A stretch of 60,223 nt of DNA. It comes from Tissierella sp. P1 (GTDB lineage Bacteria > Bacillota > Clostridia > Tissierellales > Tissierellaceae). The notes under the pieces were generated by a model, which made no database searches, was not told the DNA's origin, and worked only from the letters and a program-made list of their open reading frames with translations. A program made the translations under genes and the position numbers. Position 1 is the stretch's first letter. Each line of letters starts with the position of its first letter. This document shows, one piece after another, positions 45,608 to 54,832 of this stretch. The DNA lies in contig NZ_NPMN01000028.1 of assembly GCF_002266425.1 (NCBI RefSeq), positions 1 through 60,223 on the forward strand, read 5' to 3'.

Positions 45608-45810
45608 ATTCTATCGTAATTGTATGTTCTTCTGATGAAAGAATTACTTCTAATGAAATTATTAAGTTTTTAAAAGACTTATTAGACATTAACAAGGACA
45701 AAAGAGTGTTTATTATTTGGGACAATGCTAGAATTCATACTTCAAAAGCTGTTGAAGGGTTTATCAATCAACATGAAAATGTATTATGTACATTAAATCT
45801 TCCACAATAA
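45604..45810 (+). mobile_element. IS630-family transposase fragment
   Basis: A 69-codon open stretch with no start reads FIDSIVIVCSSDERITSNEI, then RVFIIWDNARIHTSKAVEGF and ends LNLPQ before a stop at 45808. The WDNARIHTSK block is the second Asp of the DDE core and LNLPP(YSP) marks the third motif in IS630 elements; here it stops one residue short. Its left end meets the permease stop. A dead fragment without its ends. Confidence 0.75.
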
Positions 45811-45845
45811 AAAAATTTAATGCTATAGTTTAAGGAGAGATAAAA

Positions 45846-47552
45846 ATGAAAAAACTGATGATTATAATTTTAACCGTTTTATTATGTGCTTTTCCAGTGG
45901 TTCATGCCAGTGAAATTACGGAAAGGGAAGAAAATTTAGATTTTTTGTATGAAACATTAAAAGGAAGTCATCCTAATATATTTTATAGCACATCAGAAAA
46001 AGAATTTATAGAGAAAAAAGCTGAGATTAAAAAGAATGTAAATGAAAAGTCAAATGTGGAGTATGTCCTTGATTTACAAAGCTTAGTAGCTATGGTTAAT
46101 GATTCGCATACAAATGTGAATATAGGCCATGCTTTGAAAGATGTACATATCTATCCGTTTAGCATCAGACATATTGAAACATGGGTGCTTGATGTTATTG
46201 AAACAGAATATGAAGAATATCTTGGCTGGGAAATTGTGGATTTAAATGGATATGATATGGAAACTGTAAAAAATAAAATGGCGACTATTATCAGCCATGA
46301 TAATGATGTGTGGCTTCAAAGACAATTAAGACAATTTATCAACGTCAAAGAAATTCTTGATTATGTAGGTATTATAAAAGATGATGAATTAGAAATAACA
46401 GTAAAGAAAGAAAATCAGGAAAAAACAATTTATCTTCATACTGTAGATACTTCAGCGGATATGGTAGATGTGGTATATTTAGCCCAAAAACGTATACAAG
46501 AGCCAAAAACAACTAAGGATAAATCTAAAATTTATTTTTCTATGCCATTAGATGGAAATGTTTATTATATTCAATATAATGCTTGTCAAGAAGATAAAAA
46601 CTTGCCCATGGAAACATTTAGTTTAAATGTTCAAAAGGATTTAGAAAGCAATGACTATCAAACTGTTGTTATTGATTTAAGAAATAATACAGGCGGCTCT
46701 GATGGGGTGATTATGCCTTTATTATATGTATTAACCGAATATCAAAACAATAATGATGTAGAAATAGTAGGTCTTATTGGTGAAAATACATTTTCTTCCG
46801 CTACAATAAATGCCATGATGATAAAAGAAATGGGTGGTATTTTAATGGGGACTTATAGTGGTGGAAGTGTTGACCATTATGGTGCTGTAAATCAATTTCA
46901 ATTGCCTCAATTGAATATACAAGTAGGTCACTCTACAAAATATATAGAAATTGATAGTTTATTTGACAGTGGTATTCCTTATGGTATTGAGCCTATTAAA
47001 CCTGATATTATAATGGAACAAACTTATGATGACTATATGCAAGGTATAGATACGGCAGTTCATTACATTGAAAATAATTCAGGAAAGTTGCAGGCTAGAG
47101 AGGATAAAAACTTATATATTTCACGAGGAAGATTGGCTTACTTATTACATGAGATATCTCTTGAAAATAATGAATCTTTAGAATATGCAAAAGAAACACC
47201 TAAAGATATTTTTTTCTTCACTTATTATGAAGAGGCTAGTCGTTGGGCAGTAAAAAACAATATAATAGTAGGAAAATCATCCAATGTTTTTGCGCCCTCT
47301 GATTTATTAACAAGAGAAGAATTGGCTGTTGTACTGGACAGATTTGTGTCTTATTTAAACATGGAACCAGCAGAAAAGCAACAACTTTCATATAAAGATG
47401 AAAAAGATATTAGTATATGGGCAAAAGATAGTGTAGAAAAAATAGTAAATATGGGTTATTTAGAACTAGAAAGTGAAAAATTTAATCCAAAAGGTAATAC
47501 TACCATAGAGAAAGTAGAAAGTATATTAGAAAATATTAAGGAAAATAAATAA
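45846..47552 (+). CDS. Secreted S41-family protease with SLH repeats
   Basis: A 568-residue protein. Signal peptide MKKLMIIILTVLLCAFPVVH. Residues 25-400 form an S41-like peptidase: DFLYETLKGSHPNIF start, AMVNDSHTNVNIG, VVIDLRNNTGGSDGVIMPLL and the nucleophile region GENTFSSATINAMMIKEMGG, where the second Ser after Phe is the likely catalytic residue. The C-terminal 120 residues hold two S-layer homology-like motifs (EEASRWAVKNNIIVGKSSNV, then SIWAKDSVEKIVNMGYLELE) that would anchor it to the wall. Protease-SLH fusions are known on Gram-positive surfaces. Ribosome site AGGAGAG. Confidence 0.8.
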   Translation: MKKLMIIILTVLLCAFPVVHASEITEREENLDFLYETLKGSHPNIFYSTSEKEFIEKKAEIKKNVNEKSNVEYVLDLQSLVAMVNDSHTNVNIGHALKDVHIYPFSIRHIETWVLDVIETEYEEYLGWEIVDLNGYDMETVKNKMATIISHDNDVWLQRQLRQFINVKEILDYVGIIKDDELEITVKKENQEKTIYLHTVDTSADMVDVVYLAQKRIQEPKTTKDKSKIYFSMPLDGNVYYIQYNACQEDKNLPMETFSLNVQKDLESNDYQTVVIDLRNNTGGSDGVIMPLLYVLTEYQNNNDVEIVGLIGENTFSSATINAMMIKEMGGILMGTYSGGSVDHYGAVNQFQLPQLNIQVGHSTKYIEIDSLFDSGIPYGIEPIKPDIIMEQTYDDYMQGIDTAVHYIENNSGKLQAREDKNLYISRGRLAYLLHEISLENNESLEYAKETPKDIFFFTYYEEASRWAVKNNIIVGKSSNVFAPSDLLTREELAVVLDRFVSYLNMEPAEKQQLSYKDEKDISIWAKDSVEKIVNMGYLELESEKFNPKGNTTIEKVESILENIKENK

Positions 47553-47628
47553 TACACATAAAAAGAGGCTGTCTCAAAATAGAAAATAATTAATGAGGTA
47601 AGGCAGCAAAAAAAATATCAAAAAATAT

Positions 47629-47656
47629 AAAAACGGATTCCGCAGAATCCGTTTTT
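47629..47656 (+). terminator. Intrinsic terminator
   Basis: Stem AAAACGGATTC with GAATCCGTTTT, CGCA loop, then T-run. About 80 bases after the protease gene. A sequence GAGGCTGTCTCAAAAT at 47565, like the ends of some insertion sequences, lies between. Confidence 0.8.
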
Positions 47657-47828
47657 TGTGTATAATTATTTTTTAAAATTAGTGCTGTTTTTTATTTATA
47701 TCATATCAAGTAAATCTATGTTTAAACATATGATTATAAGTATGATATAATATTATCAGAATATAAAAAATAGTTATGATAATATTATAATTAACTTAAA
47801 TTAACTTGCATAAAAGTGAGGTGCTAAT

Positions 47829-49259
47829 ATGGAAGATACTAAGGGAAATAATTCTGATAAAGGCAAGGTTAATATGTGCCTAAATTTAGAAAGAATCAAA
47901 GACATATTTAATTCATTAGATGTTGGCGTTCATGTAGTAGATGGAAAAGGAATAACAGTTTTATATAATAAAATCTGCGAAGAAATTGAGGGAATCTCAG
48001 AGGATTGGATTGTTGGGAAGGATATGAAGAAACTTGTCCATGATGGAGTTTATTCTGAATCAGTTGCTTTGGAAGTTATAGAAAAAGGACAGAAGACTGC
48101 AAAGACACAGAAGGTAAACGGAAGATACATTTTTTCAACAGGTATACCTATTTATGAAAATGGAGAGTTAATAAATGTTGTTGTATCTGTTATGGATATG
48201 ACTAGTCTTGAAAATTTAAAGCTTCAATTTAATGAATTAAAAAGTGTTAATGTGAGAATGCAAAAAGAATTAGATATACTTAATGCAATAGATGGACAAA
48301 ATGATTCTATTATATCTAAAAGTAAGGAGATAGAGAACATAAAGATTTTAGCACTTAGAATTGCAAAGGTAGACTCCACAGTATTAATAGAAGGAGAATC
48401 GGGTGTTGGTAAGGGCATTTTTAGTAAATATATACATGAACATAGTAATAGAAAGAATGGTCCATTTGTTAAAGTAGACTGTTCATCTTTGCCTGAAAGT
48501 TTAATAGAATCAGAATTATTTGGATATGAGGAAGGGGCATTTACAGGTGCTAAAAAGGAGGGGAAGGTTGGATTAATCCAATTGGCAAATGAAGGAACTC
48601 TGTTTTTAGATGAGATCGGAGAATTGCCATTAAATTTACAAGTAAAACTTTTAAATTTAATTCAAGATAAAGTATTTCAAAAAGTAGGCGGAACAAAAAA
48701 TATATCTATTAATACAAGAATTATAGCTGCAACTAATAAAGATCTATATACTATGGTAGAAGAAGGCACATTTCGTAGGGATCTGTATTATAGACTAAAG
48801 GTTATACCGATAGTGATTCCGCCTCTTAGGGAAAGAAAGACAGATGTTGTACCTTTAGTTAATTTTTTCCTTAAGAAATTTAATGACCATTATAATTATG
48901 AAAAAATCATTTCTGCAAAAGCTATGAATTTACTAATTAATTACGATTGGCCCGGAAATGTAAGGGAGCTGCAGAATGAGATTGAAAGGCTTGTAGTTAC
49001 ATCGGAATCTGAAGTGATTAGTGAAGTAGACGTTTTATATGGAGACATTGGCAAAACAAGGTCAATGGACATAGATGAGAATAAACTCTTTAAAGAAAAT
49101 GTTTATAGCTATGAAAGGGCTTTATTAGAAGATTATATTTATAGGACTAGTGATATACATGAACTTAGTCAGAAAACAGGGTTGGAGGTTAGCACCCTGA
49201 GAAAAAAAGCAAAGAAATTAGAAGTTGATCTTAATTTCCAAAAGAGAAAAAATTCCTAA
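47829..49259 (+). CDS. Sigma-54 enhancer-binding activator with PAS domain
   Basis: A 476-residue activator. PAS sensor about 20-130 (SLDVGVHVVDGKGITVLYNK), AAA+ domain about 160-395 with Walker A GESGVGKG, the sigma-54 contact loop GAFTGA, Walker B GTLFLDEIGELP, and RRDLYYRLKVIPI holding arginine fingers. The C-terminal Fis-like helix-turn-helix is YERALLEDYIYRTSDIHELS, then QKTGLEVSTLRKKAKK. A -24/-12 promoter lies 290 bases downstream ahead of fchA-ftcD, so this pathway is its likely target. The PAS domain may bind a folate- or purine-derived signal, but that is open. Start ATG 47829 with GTGAGG. Confidence 0.92.
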   Translation: MEDTKGNNSDKGKVNMCLNLERIKDIFNSLDVGVHVVDGKGITVLYNKICEEIEGISEDWIVGKDMKKLVHDGVYSESVALEVIEKGQKTAKTQKVNGRYIFSTGIPIYENGELINVVVSVMDMTSLENLKLQFNELKSVNVRMQKELDILNAIDGQNDSIISKSKEIENIKILALRIAKVDSTVLIEGESGVGKGIFSKYIHEHSNRKNGPFVKVDCSSLPESLIESELFGYEEGAFTGAKKEGKVGLIQLANEGTLFLDEIGELPLNLQVKLLNLIQDKVFQKVGGTKNISINTRIIAATNKDLYTMVEEGTFRRDLYYRLKVIPIVIPPLRERKTDVVPLVNFFLKKFNDHYNYEKIISAKAMNLLINYDWPGNVRELQNEIERLVVTSESEVISEVDVLYGDIGKTRSMDIDENKLFKENVYSYERALLEDYIYRTSDIHELSQKTGLEVSTLRKKAKKLEVDLNFQKRKNS

Positions 49260-49491
49260 ATGAGAGGAAAAAAATCTTCAATTGGTTTTTAATAGTTTCC
49301 CTTTGTATTTAGAGGTTTTTAACTTATTATTAAATTTAGAAAGGAAAAAAATCACTTTTAAACTCATTCTAATTGGGTGTAAATTATAGTTGATTCAATA
49401 TAATAAATCATTATTATTGATTTGATAGAAAATATAAAATAAAAAGCATTAGATAAAATTAGAGATTTCCTATGAATCAAGTATAATTAAT
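49260..49491. other. Intergenic region, no gene
   Basis: Highly AT-rich with no open frame of note. It probably holds binding sites for the sigma-54 activator, which usually act 80-200 bases upstream of the promoter. I see no clear pair of long dyads except the hairpin at 49492. Confidence 0.4.
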
Positions 49492-49548
49492 GAAAAATAA
49501 AACTTACTTTAACTATTTTTTGAAAAGTTACAAGTAAGTTTTATTTTT
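49492..49548. repeat. Extended inverted repeat abutting the sigma-54 promoter
   Basis: CTTACTTTAACT pairs with AGTTACAAGTAAG (one bulge), extended by A-rich and T-rich arms. It ends one base from the -24 element. It may be a terminator of read-through from the activator gene or an upstream regulator site. Confidence 0.6.
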
Positions 49549-49565
49549 TGGCATAATACTTGCTT
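49548..49565 (+). promoter_or_regulatory. Sigma-54 (-24/-12) promoter
   Basis: TTGGCATAATACTTGCTT fits the consensus TGGCAYR-N4-TTGCW, with GG at 49550-49551 and GC at 49562-49563, 12 apart. It lies about 140 bases before fchA, downstream of a sigma-54 activator gene. Confidence 0.85.
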
Positions 49566-49706
49566 AATATATTATATGTAATGTAGTTTCTGAATATTTT
49601 TCTTGAATTTGGGGTAATGAACAAAATCAAGAGGAAAATCCTAAGCAAATTATACCAATAAAAATGCTAAACTGCATTATATATTAGATATATGGAGGTG
49701 TCAAGA

Positions 49707-50348
49707 TTGTTTATTGACAAAAGCTTAAAACAATATGCATTGGATACTAAGAGCAGTGATCCTACACCTGGTGGCGGAAGTGTATCAGCTTATGTTGGAA
49801 CATTAAGTTCAGCCTTGACAAGCATGGTTGGAGGATTAACATTTTCTAAGAAAAATTATTCGGAATTACCAGAAGATGTAAGGTCTAAGATGGAGTCTAA
49901 TGCTAAAGAATTAGAAGGATTATTTGAAGAATTAGCAAATGACGTAGACAAGGATACAAATGCTTTTGATAAGGTAATGGAAGCGTTTAAGATGCCAAAG
50001 GAAACTGATAAAGAGAAAAAAGCTAGATCCCAAGCAATTCAAGAAGGATATAAAATTGCATTAGAAGTTCCATTAAAATGTGCTGAAAAATGTCATAGGA
50101 TTCTGGAATTACAAGATGTATTTGCCGAATATGGAAATGTAAATGCTATAACAGATATAGGAGTAGGTGTATTACTTGCTTACTCAGGCTTAGAAGGTGC
50201 GTTATTAAATGTTACGATTAATCTAGGAAGTATAAAGGATGAGGAATATCAAAAGAATATTTCTGAAAAAGTATCTAGCTTATTAAGTTCAGCTAAGAAT
50301 TTAAAAGAAAAATCCTTAGAAACTGTATATAAAAGGCTTAACGGCTAA
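49707..50348 (+). CDS. fchA: Formimidoyltetrahydrofolate cyclodeaminase
   Basis: Converts 5-formimino-THF to 5,10-methenyl-THF, releasing ammonia. A 213-residue helical protein: DTKSSDPTPGGGSVSAYVGT at the start is the family's conserved folate region, then SMVGGLTFSKKNY and AEYGNVNAITDIGVGVLLAY. TTG 49707 has GGAGGTG 6 bases upstream; ATG 49692 would overlap that site, so TTG is more likely. Followed at 39 bases by ftcD, its pathway partner. Under a sigma-54 promoter. Confidence 0.9.
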   Translation: MFIDKSLKQYALDTKSSDPTPGGGSVSAYVGTLSSALTSMVGGLTFSKKNYSELPEDVRSKMESNAKELEGLFEELANDVDKDTNAFDKVMEAFKMPKETDKEKKARSQAIQEGYKIALEVPLKCAEKCHRILELQDVFAEYGNVNAITDIGVGVLLAYSGLEGALLNVTINLGSIKDEEYQKNISEKVSSLLSSAKNLKEKSLETVYKRLNG

Positions 50349-50386
50349 GAACATTTACTATAACTACTTTATTGAGGAGAGAGGAT

Positions 50387-51309
50387 ATGGAAAATAAATA
50401 TATTTTAGCTGTACCTAATTTTAGTGATGGCAGAAGACAAGAGGTAATTGATGCGATTTCTGGTACTATAAAGAATAAAGAAGGAGTGAAGCTTGTTACT
50501 TGTGAACCAGAACATGATTTTAATAGAACAGTTCTAACAATTATTGGTGAACCAGCTCCACTTAAAGAAGCTTTACTAGAAATGGCTGCAAAATCATATG
50601 AGTTAATTGATATGACAGTACAAGAGGGAACACATCCAAGAATTGGTGGACAAGATACTATTCCATTATTCCCATTAATGAATACAACAGTAGAAGAATG
50701 TAAAGAATTAGCAGAAGAAATCGGAAAAGAATTGTTTGCAAAATTCCAAGTGCCAATTTTCTTCTCTGGAGAAAATGCTAGAACCGAAGATAAGAAGAGT
50801 ATTTCCTTTATTAGAAAAGGACAATATGAGGGATTAAAAGCTCTACTAGAAGATAATAATCATCCAGATTATGAATCAAGAAAGCCAGATTTATCAGTAG
50901 ATGGAAAATTAAGCCAAAATATGGGGCAACTATTGTATCAGCAGATAAAGAGGGGCTAACTGCATATAATGTTTTCTTAGGAACAGAGGATTTAAGCATA
51001 GCTAAACAAATAGCAAAAGCAGTAAGAGGACCAAGTGGTGGATTCTCAACAATAAGAGCTGTAGGAATTAAATTCCCAGAAAGAGAAGGAGTAGTTGTGT
51101 CAATGAATATGTTTGACTGTGCAAATACTCCGCTTTATAGAGCTTTCGAATTAGTTAAACTTGAAGCTCAGAAATATGGTGTGGCAGTAACAGGTTCAGA
51201 ACTTGTAGGACCAGTTAAATTAGAATATTTACTAAATAATTTAAATCATTATTTAGGCTTACAAGGATTAAAACAAGAGCAAATATTAGAAACTCATTTA
51301 ATGGGTTAA
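50387..51309 (+). pseudogene. ftcD: Glutamate (or glycine) formimidoyltransferase, frameshifted
   Basis: Moves the formimino group to tetrahydrofolate. Two pieces make 307 residues. The first has YILAVPNFSDGRRQEVIDAI, VKLVTCEPEHDFNRTVLTII, VQEGTHPRIGGQDTIPLFPL and FFSGENARTED. Near 50920 the frame fails (KLSQNMG). One added base restores SPKYGATIVSADKEGLTAYN, then LGTEDLSIAKQIAKAVRGPS and the ending that carries CANTPLYRAFELVKLEAQKY. Start ATG 50387; an upstream TTG at 50372 overlaps GGAGAG. With fchA it handles formiminoglutamate from histidine or formiminoglycine from purines; the sequence alone does not choose. Confidence 0.85.
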
Positions 51310-51317
51310 TATAATTT

Positions 51318-51358
51318 TAGGACTGTCTATTTAATGAAATTGAATAGCAGTCCTATTT
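51318..51358 (+). terminator. Intrinsic terminator
   Basis: Stem AGGACTG/CAGTCCT with an inner CTATT/AATAG, then T-rich ATTTATATTT. It ends fchA-ftcD. Confidence 0.8.
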
Positions 51359-51634
51359 ATATTTAACAGCTATGAAAATTCGTAGCTAGCAGAATGTACA
51401 AGGGAAAAATTTATATAGTAAAAAGAGAAGCTTCTAAAATTTGATCCTTAATAAAAGGATGGCTTATTGGTAGTGAGGCCGATTTTTATTAATTTTTAAA
51501 CTAGATAAATAAAATAATTAACTTTAAAATATTTTATGGAAGATGAAATTAGAATTTTTAAAAAACTTATAAATGGGTTGACAGATAAATAAATTTATTG
51601 TAAGCTATATCAAACAATTGAATAAGGCCTCACT

Positions 51635-51807
51635 TTTACAAGTGAGGTAGAGGCGCGATATTTAACAGTCTTTAGTTGAGCATGAGAAAGCAAAGATGCT
51701 AAGGAGAAGGAAATGTTGCCGAAGCTTGTAATATTCTCAGTATTACTTGCTGGGTCTGCAGTTAAGATCTGCAGGACTGTCTCAATAAACTTTCCCAGTT
51801 TATTGAG
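51635..51807 (+). promoter_or_regulatory. Lysine riboswitch (L box)
   Basis: Conserved L-box blocks in order: AGTGAGGTAGAGGCGCGA (51640), AGGAGAAGGAAATGTTGCCGAAG (split: AAGGAAATG, GCCGAAG) and GCTGGGTCTGCAG with its partner CTGCAGGACTGTCTC. A perfect 11-bp hairpin CTCAATAAACT/AGTTTATTGAG follows the aptamer. It lies upstream of an amino-acid ABC transporter with a terminator between, so lysine should shut transport off. Confidence 0.92.
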
Positions 51808-51861
51808 TTGTGCTATCTCATTTTGGGAAAAGGAGGGGAATTAGGTATTACTATGTCTATT

Positions 51862-51890
51862 AGGACCTGAGTCTATCTCAGGTCTTTTTG
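51862..51890 (+). terminator. Terminator of the lysine riboswitch
   Basis: Stem GACCTGAG/CTCAGGTC and T5, 94 bases before the solute-binding protein gene. The likely expression platform. Confidence 0.85.
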
Positions 51891-51983
51891 TTGTCAAAAA
51901 TAGCATGACTCGTATAACAAGTGGCAAGTTAACCTTTTAGTAAAAATACTATATTAAAATTAAGACAACAGGAGGAACTAGTC

Positions 51984-52823
51984 ATGAGAAAAAAATTATC
52001 GGTATTAATCGTAATATCTTTATTAACAACAATCGTTTTAGCAGGATGTGGTACAAACAGTAGTATAAAAGATGTGGGAGTAGCTGAAAAAGAAACATTT
52101 AGGGTAGGTCTTGAAGCAGGATATGCACCGTTCAATTGGACCCAAGTGGATGATTCCAATGGCGGGATTAAAATAGATGGTGCCGCAGAATTTGTAGGTG
52201 GATACGATGTGGAGATCGCTAAGAAAATTGCAGAAGGTTTAGGAAGAGAATTAGTTATAGTTAAAACCGAATGGGATGGTCTTGTACCAGCATTAACTTC
52301 AGGAAAAATTGATGCAATTATTGCAGGTATGTCACCAACAGCTGAACGTAAAGAGACAATTGACTTCTCGGAGAATTACTATAAATCTAATTTAGTTATG
52401 GTTGTACAGAAAGGTGGAAAATATGAAGATGCTACTTCTATCCAAGATTTTAAGGGAGCAAAAATAACTGCTCAATTAAATACATTTCATTATTCCGTAG
52501 TTAATCAGATTCAAGATGTGGATAAGCAGCCAGCTATGGATAATTTCCCAGCAATGAGGGTTGCACTTGAATCAGGAATGATTGATGGATATATCTCCGA
52601 ACGTCCAGAAGGTATTAGTGCTGAAACTGCAAACAAAAATTTCAAAATGATAGAATTTAGAGATGGATTCAATACATCAGATGAAGACACTGCGATTGCT
52701 GTAGGTGTTGTAAAAGGTAGTAATTTAACTGAAAAAATCAATGAAATATTAAAAGCTATTTCAGAAGAAGAACAAGAAGCTATTATGGATGATGCTATTA
52801 AGAATCAGCCTGCAGCAGAATAG
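51984..52823 (+). CDS. Amino-acid (predicted lysine) ABC solute-binding lipoprotein
   Basis: A 279-residue lipoprotein. Lipobox LTTIVLAGC at residues 14-22, so Cys22 is the lipid anchor. SBP family 3 fold: FRVGLEAGYAPFNWTQ, EFVGGYDVEIAKKIAEGLGR, WDGLVPALTSGKIDAIIAGM, SPTAERKETIDFSENYYKS. Residues of that fold bind the amino acid. The lysine riboswitch upstream gives the specificity prediction. First gene of a three-gene ABC set; ribosome site GGAGGAAC. Confidence 0.9.
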   Translation: MRKKLSVLIVISLLTTIVLAGCGTNSSIKDVGVAEKETFRVGLEAGYAPFNWTQVDDSNGGIKIDGAAEFVGGYDVEIAKKIAEGLGRELVIVKTEWDGLVPALTSGKIDAIIAGMSPTAERKETIDFSENYYKSNLVMVVQKGGKYEDATSIQDFKGAKITAQLNTFHYSVVNQIQDVDKQPAMDNFPAMRVALESGMIDGYISERPEGISAETANKNFKMIEFRDGFNTSDEDTAIAVGVVKGSNLTEKINEILKAISEEEQEAIMDDAIKNQPAAE

Positions 52824-52833
52824 GAGGAGAAAA

Positions 52834-53556
52834 ATGAGTTTTGAGTGGATACTAAAAATTATTTCAAATAATGGGATAATGTTTCTTCGTGGAGCTGGTA
52901 TGACACTTATAATTTCTATGGTTGGTACTATTGTGGGTTTTATTATTGGTTTACTAATAGGAGTTATACGTACTGTTCCAATACCTGAAAGAGGAGTAAA
53001 GAAAATTATTTTTAAATTCATTAATGCTATTCTTTCTATTTATATAGAAATATTTCGTGGAACACCAATGATTGTACAAGCAATGGTAATTTATTATGGG
53101 TCTGCTTCAGCGTTTGGTATAGATATGAATCGAATTTTTGCAGCTATATTTATAGTATCTATTAACACGGGGGCATATATGTCAGAAATTGTTCGTGGTG
53201 GTATTGTTTCTATTGATAAAGGGCAATTCGAAGCAGCTCAAGCTATGGGTATGAACCATATTCAAACTATGATAAATGTAGTATTACCACAAGTAATTCG
53301 TAATATTTTACCAGCAATGGGGAATGAATTTGTAATTAATATAAAAGATACATCAGTTCTTAATGTAATTTCTGTAACAGAATTATATTTTCAAACAAAA
53401 TCAGTTGCAGGAAACAACTTTAGATATTTTGAATCATTTTTTGTTGCGTGTATTCTTTATTTTATAATGACATTTACAGTGACAAGAATTTTACGATATA
53501 TCGAAATAAAATTAGATGGTCCTGAAAATTATATTATATATGCTAATCAAATGTAA
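52834..53556 (+). CDS. Amino-acid ABC permease
   Basis: A 240-residue HisM/GlnP-type permease with five spans. GAGMTLIISMVGTIVGFIIG begins the first span, IEIFRGTPMIVQAMVIYYGS the second, and the coupling helix is EAAQAMGMNHIQTMINVVLP. ATG 52834 with GGAGGAG; 10 bases after the binding protein. Works with the ATPase at 53634. It probably acts as a homodimer, as no second permease is present. Confidence 0.92.
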   Translation: MSFEWILKIISNNGIMFLRGAGMTLIISMVGTIVGFIIGLLIGVIRTVPIPERGVKKIIFKFINAILSIYIEIFRGTPMIVQAMVIYYGSASAFGIDMNRIFAAIFIVSINTGAYMSEIVRGGIVSIDKGQFEAAQAMGMNHIQTMINVVLPQVIRNILPAMGNEFVINIKDTSVLNVISVTELYFQTKSVAGNNFRYFESFFVACILYFIMTFTVTRILRYIEIKLDGPENYIIYANQM

Positions 53557-53633
53557 GTATAAACACATGAAGAATATGATAGGTAGAATAGAAGATTTCA
53601 ATGCGAATCGATATTAGAGAGAGAAGGAGAAAT

Positions 53634-54365
53634 ATGGAAAAGATACTAGATATTCGACATTTAAGTAAATCCTTTGGAACTCATGAAGTATTAAGAGACA
53701 TTAATTTTTCAGTAAATAGAGGAGAAGTAGTTTGTATTATTGGTTCGTCTGGTTCAGGTAAATCAACTCTTCTTCGCTGTGTTAATCTTCTAGAGAAACC
53801 AAATGGTGGTGAAATTCTTTATAAAGGAGAGAATATTTTAGATGATAATCACGATATCTATGAATATCGTACAAAGCTAGGAATGGTATTCCAACAATTT
53901 AACCTATTTAATAATCATAATGTTTTAAATAATTGTATAGTAGGGCAAATGAAAGTCTTGAAAGGTTCTAAGGAAGAGTCTGAAAATATAGCTATGAAAT
54001 ATTTGAATGTTGTTGGAATGGACCAATATATTAATGCAAAGCCAAAGCAATTATCAGGAGGACAAAAACAGCGTGTAGCCATTGCTAGAGCACTTTCTAT
54101 GGAACCTGATGTTATGCTATTTGATGAACCTACATCTGCCCTCGATCCAGAAATGGTAGGAGAGGTTCTTAAGGTCATGAAAGAACTTGCGGAAACTGGA
54201 CTTACCATGTTAGTAGTGACCCATGAAATGGAATTTGCAAGGGAAGTGGCAGATCGCGTGGTATTTATGGATAGAGGAATTATTGCAGAAGAAGGTAGTC
54301 CAGAACAAATCTTCAATAATCCAGTTAAGGAGCGTACGAGAGAATTTTTGAGACGTATCTTGTAA
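53634..54365 (+). CDS. Amino-acid ABC ATPase
   Basis: A 243-residue GlnQ/HisP-type ATPase: Walker [16 protein letters not shown]-loop [12 protein letters not shown], signature [18 protein letters not shown], Walker [19 protein letters not shown] and His-loop [14 protein letters not shown] 53634 is chosen with AAGGAG at 53624; upstream in-frame ATGs at 53601 lack spacing. Last gene of the lysine-riboswitch operon. Confidence 0.93.
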   Translation: MEKILDIRHLSKSFGTHEVLRDINFSVNRGEVVCIIGSSGSGKSTLLRCVNLLEKPNGGEILYKGENILDDNHDIYEYRTKLGMVFQQFNLFNNHNVLNNCIVGQMKVLKGSKEESENIAMKYLNVVGMDQYINAKPKQLSGGQKQRVAIARALSMEPDVMLFDEPTSALDPEMVGEVLKVMKELAETGLTMLVVTHEMEFAREVADRVVFMDRGIIAEEGSPEQIFNNPVKERTREFLRRIL

Positions 54366-54412
54366 AAATGGTTGGGCACCATTTTGGTACCATAAATTTT
54401 AAGGAGGGCGAC

Positions 54413-54478
54413 ATGAGCAACGAACTTTTAGATAGGGGTATTATACTCCCGTTCTGTGAAGTGAACGACGAAAACTAA
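54413..54478 (+). CDS. Leader peptide, element-derived
   Basis: A 21-codon ORF behind a strong AAGGAGGG: MSNELLDRGIILPFCEVNDE plus N and stop. It precedes a stable hairpin with T-run, the classic layout of translation-coupled attenuation. The surrounding 120 bases are GC-richer than neighbours. It looks like a short leader of conjugative elements, but I could not identify its original downstream gene. Confidence 0.5.
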   Translation: MSNELLDRGIILPFCEVNDEN

Positions 54479-54493
54479 ATAAGCACCTCATGG

Positions 54494-54545
54494 GCGGCGT
54501 TTACTAATTTCCATGCGGGGAGGAATATAGGAACGCTGCTTTTTT
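54494..54545 (+). terminator. Attenuator-like hairpin
   Basis: GCGGCGTT pairs with AACGCTGC (one G-U pair) around a loop of 31 bases containing GGGGAGGAA, followed by T6. It sits 15 bases after the leader peptide stop. Confidence 0.6.
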
Positions 54546-54761
54546 CATGTTCTTCTGTCACGCAGTAGGGGTGAAAGAAGCCATGTATCGGGTGCTATTT
54601 TGATAGGGTAAGAGAAAGCTTTGAAATCAAATTTTTCTGTTGCCGCTTCATAATATTTCACCCTATTACATTTTACCGTTTACCTTTCCTCTGGGATATG
54701 AGTATACATATCAGTACTGACTGAAATAAAGCATATAATACAATTTTGGATGGGCGTTTTC

Positions 54762-54813
54762 TTGACTTACCATTTGATTGATGATATACTTTTCATGTTA
54801 GTATGAAAAGTAT
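54762..54813 (+). promoter_or_regulatory. Promoter with perfect 11-bp operator dyad
   Basis: TTGACT (54762) and TATACT (54785), 17 bases apart. The -10 overlaps the left arm of ATACTTTTCAT-N6-ATGAAAAGTAT (54786-54813), a perfect 11-bp inverted repeat across the start site. Likely operator of the AbrB-type protein encoded just downstream. Confidence 0.8.
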
Positions 54814-54832
54814 GAATGTGGAGGGGTTAAAA

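Noticed and set aside
47565..47581. GAGGCTGTCTCAAAAT as an insertion-sequence end
   Set aside because: Only one end and no partner repeat or transposase in range; kept as a remark only.
53915..54382. Minus-strand frame opposite the ABC ATPase
   Set aside because: Shadow of a canonical ATPase gene; no ribosome site.
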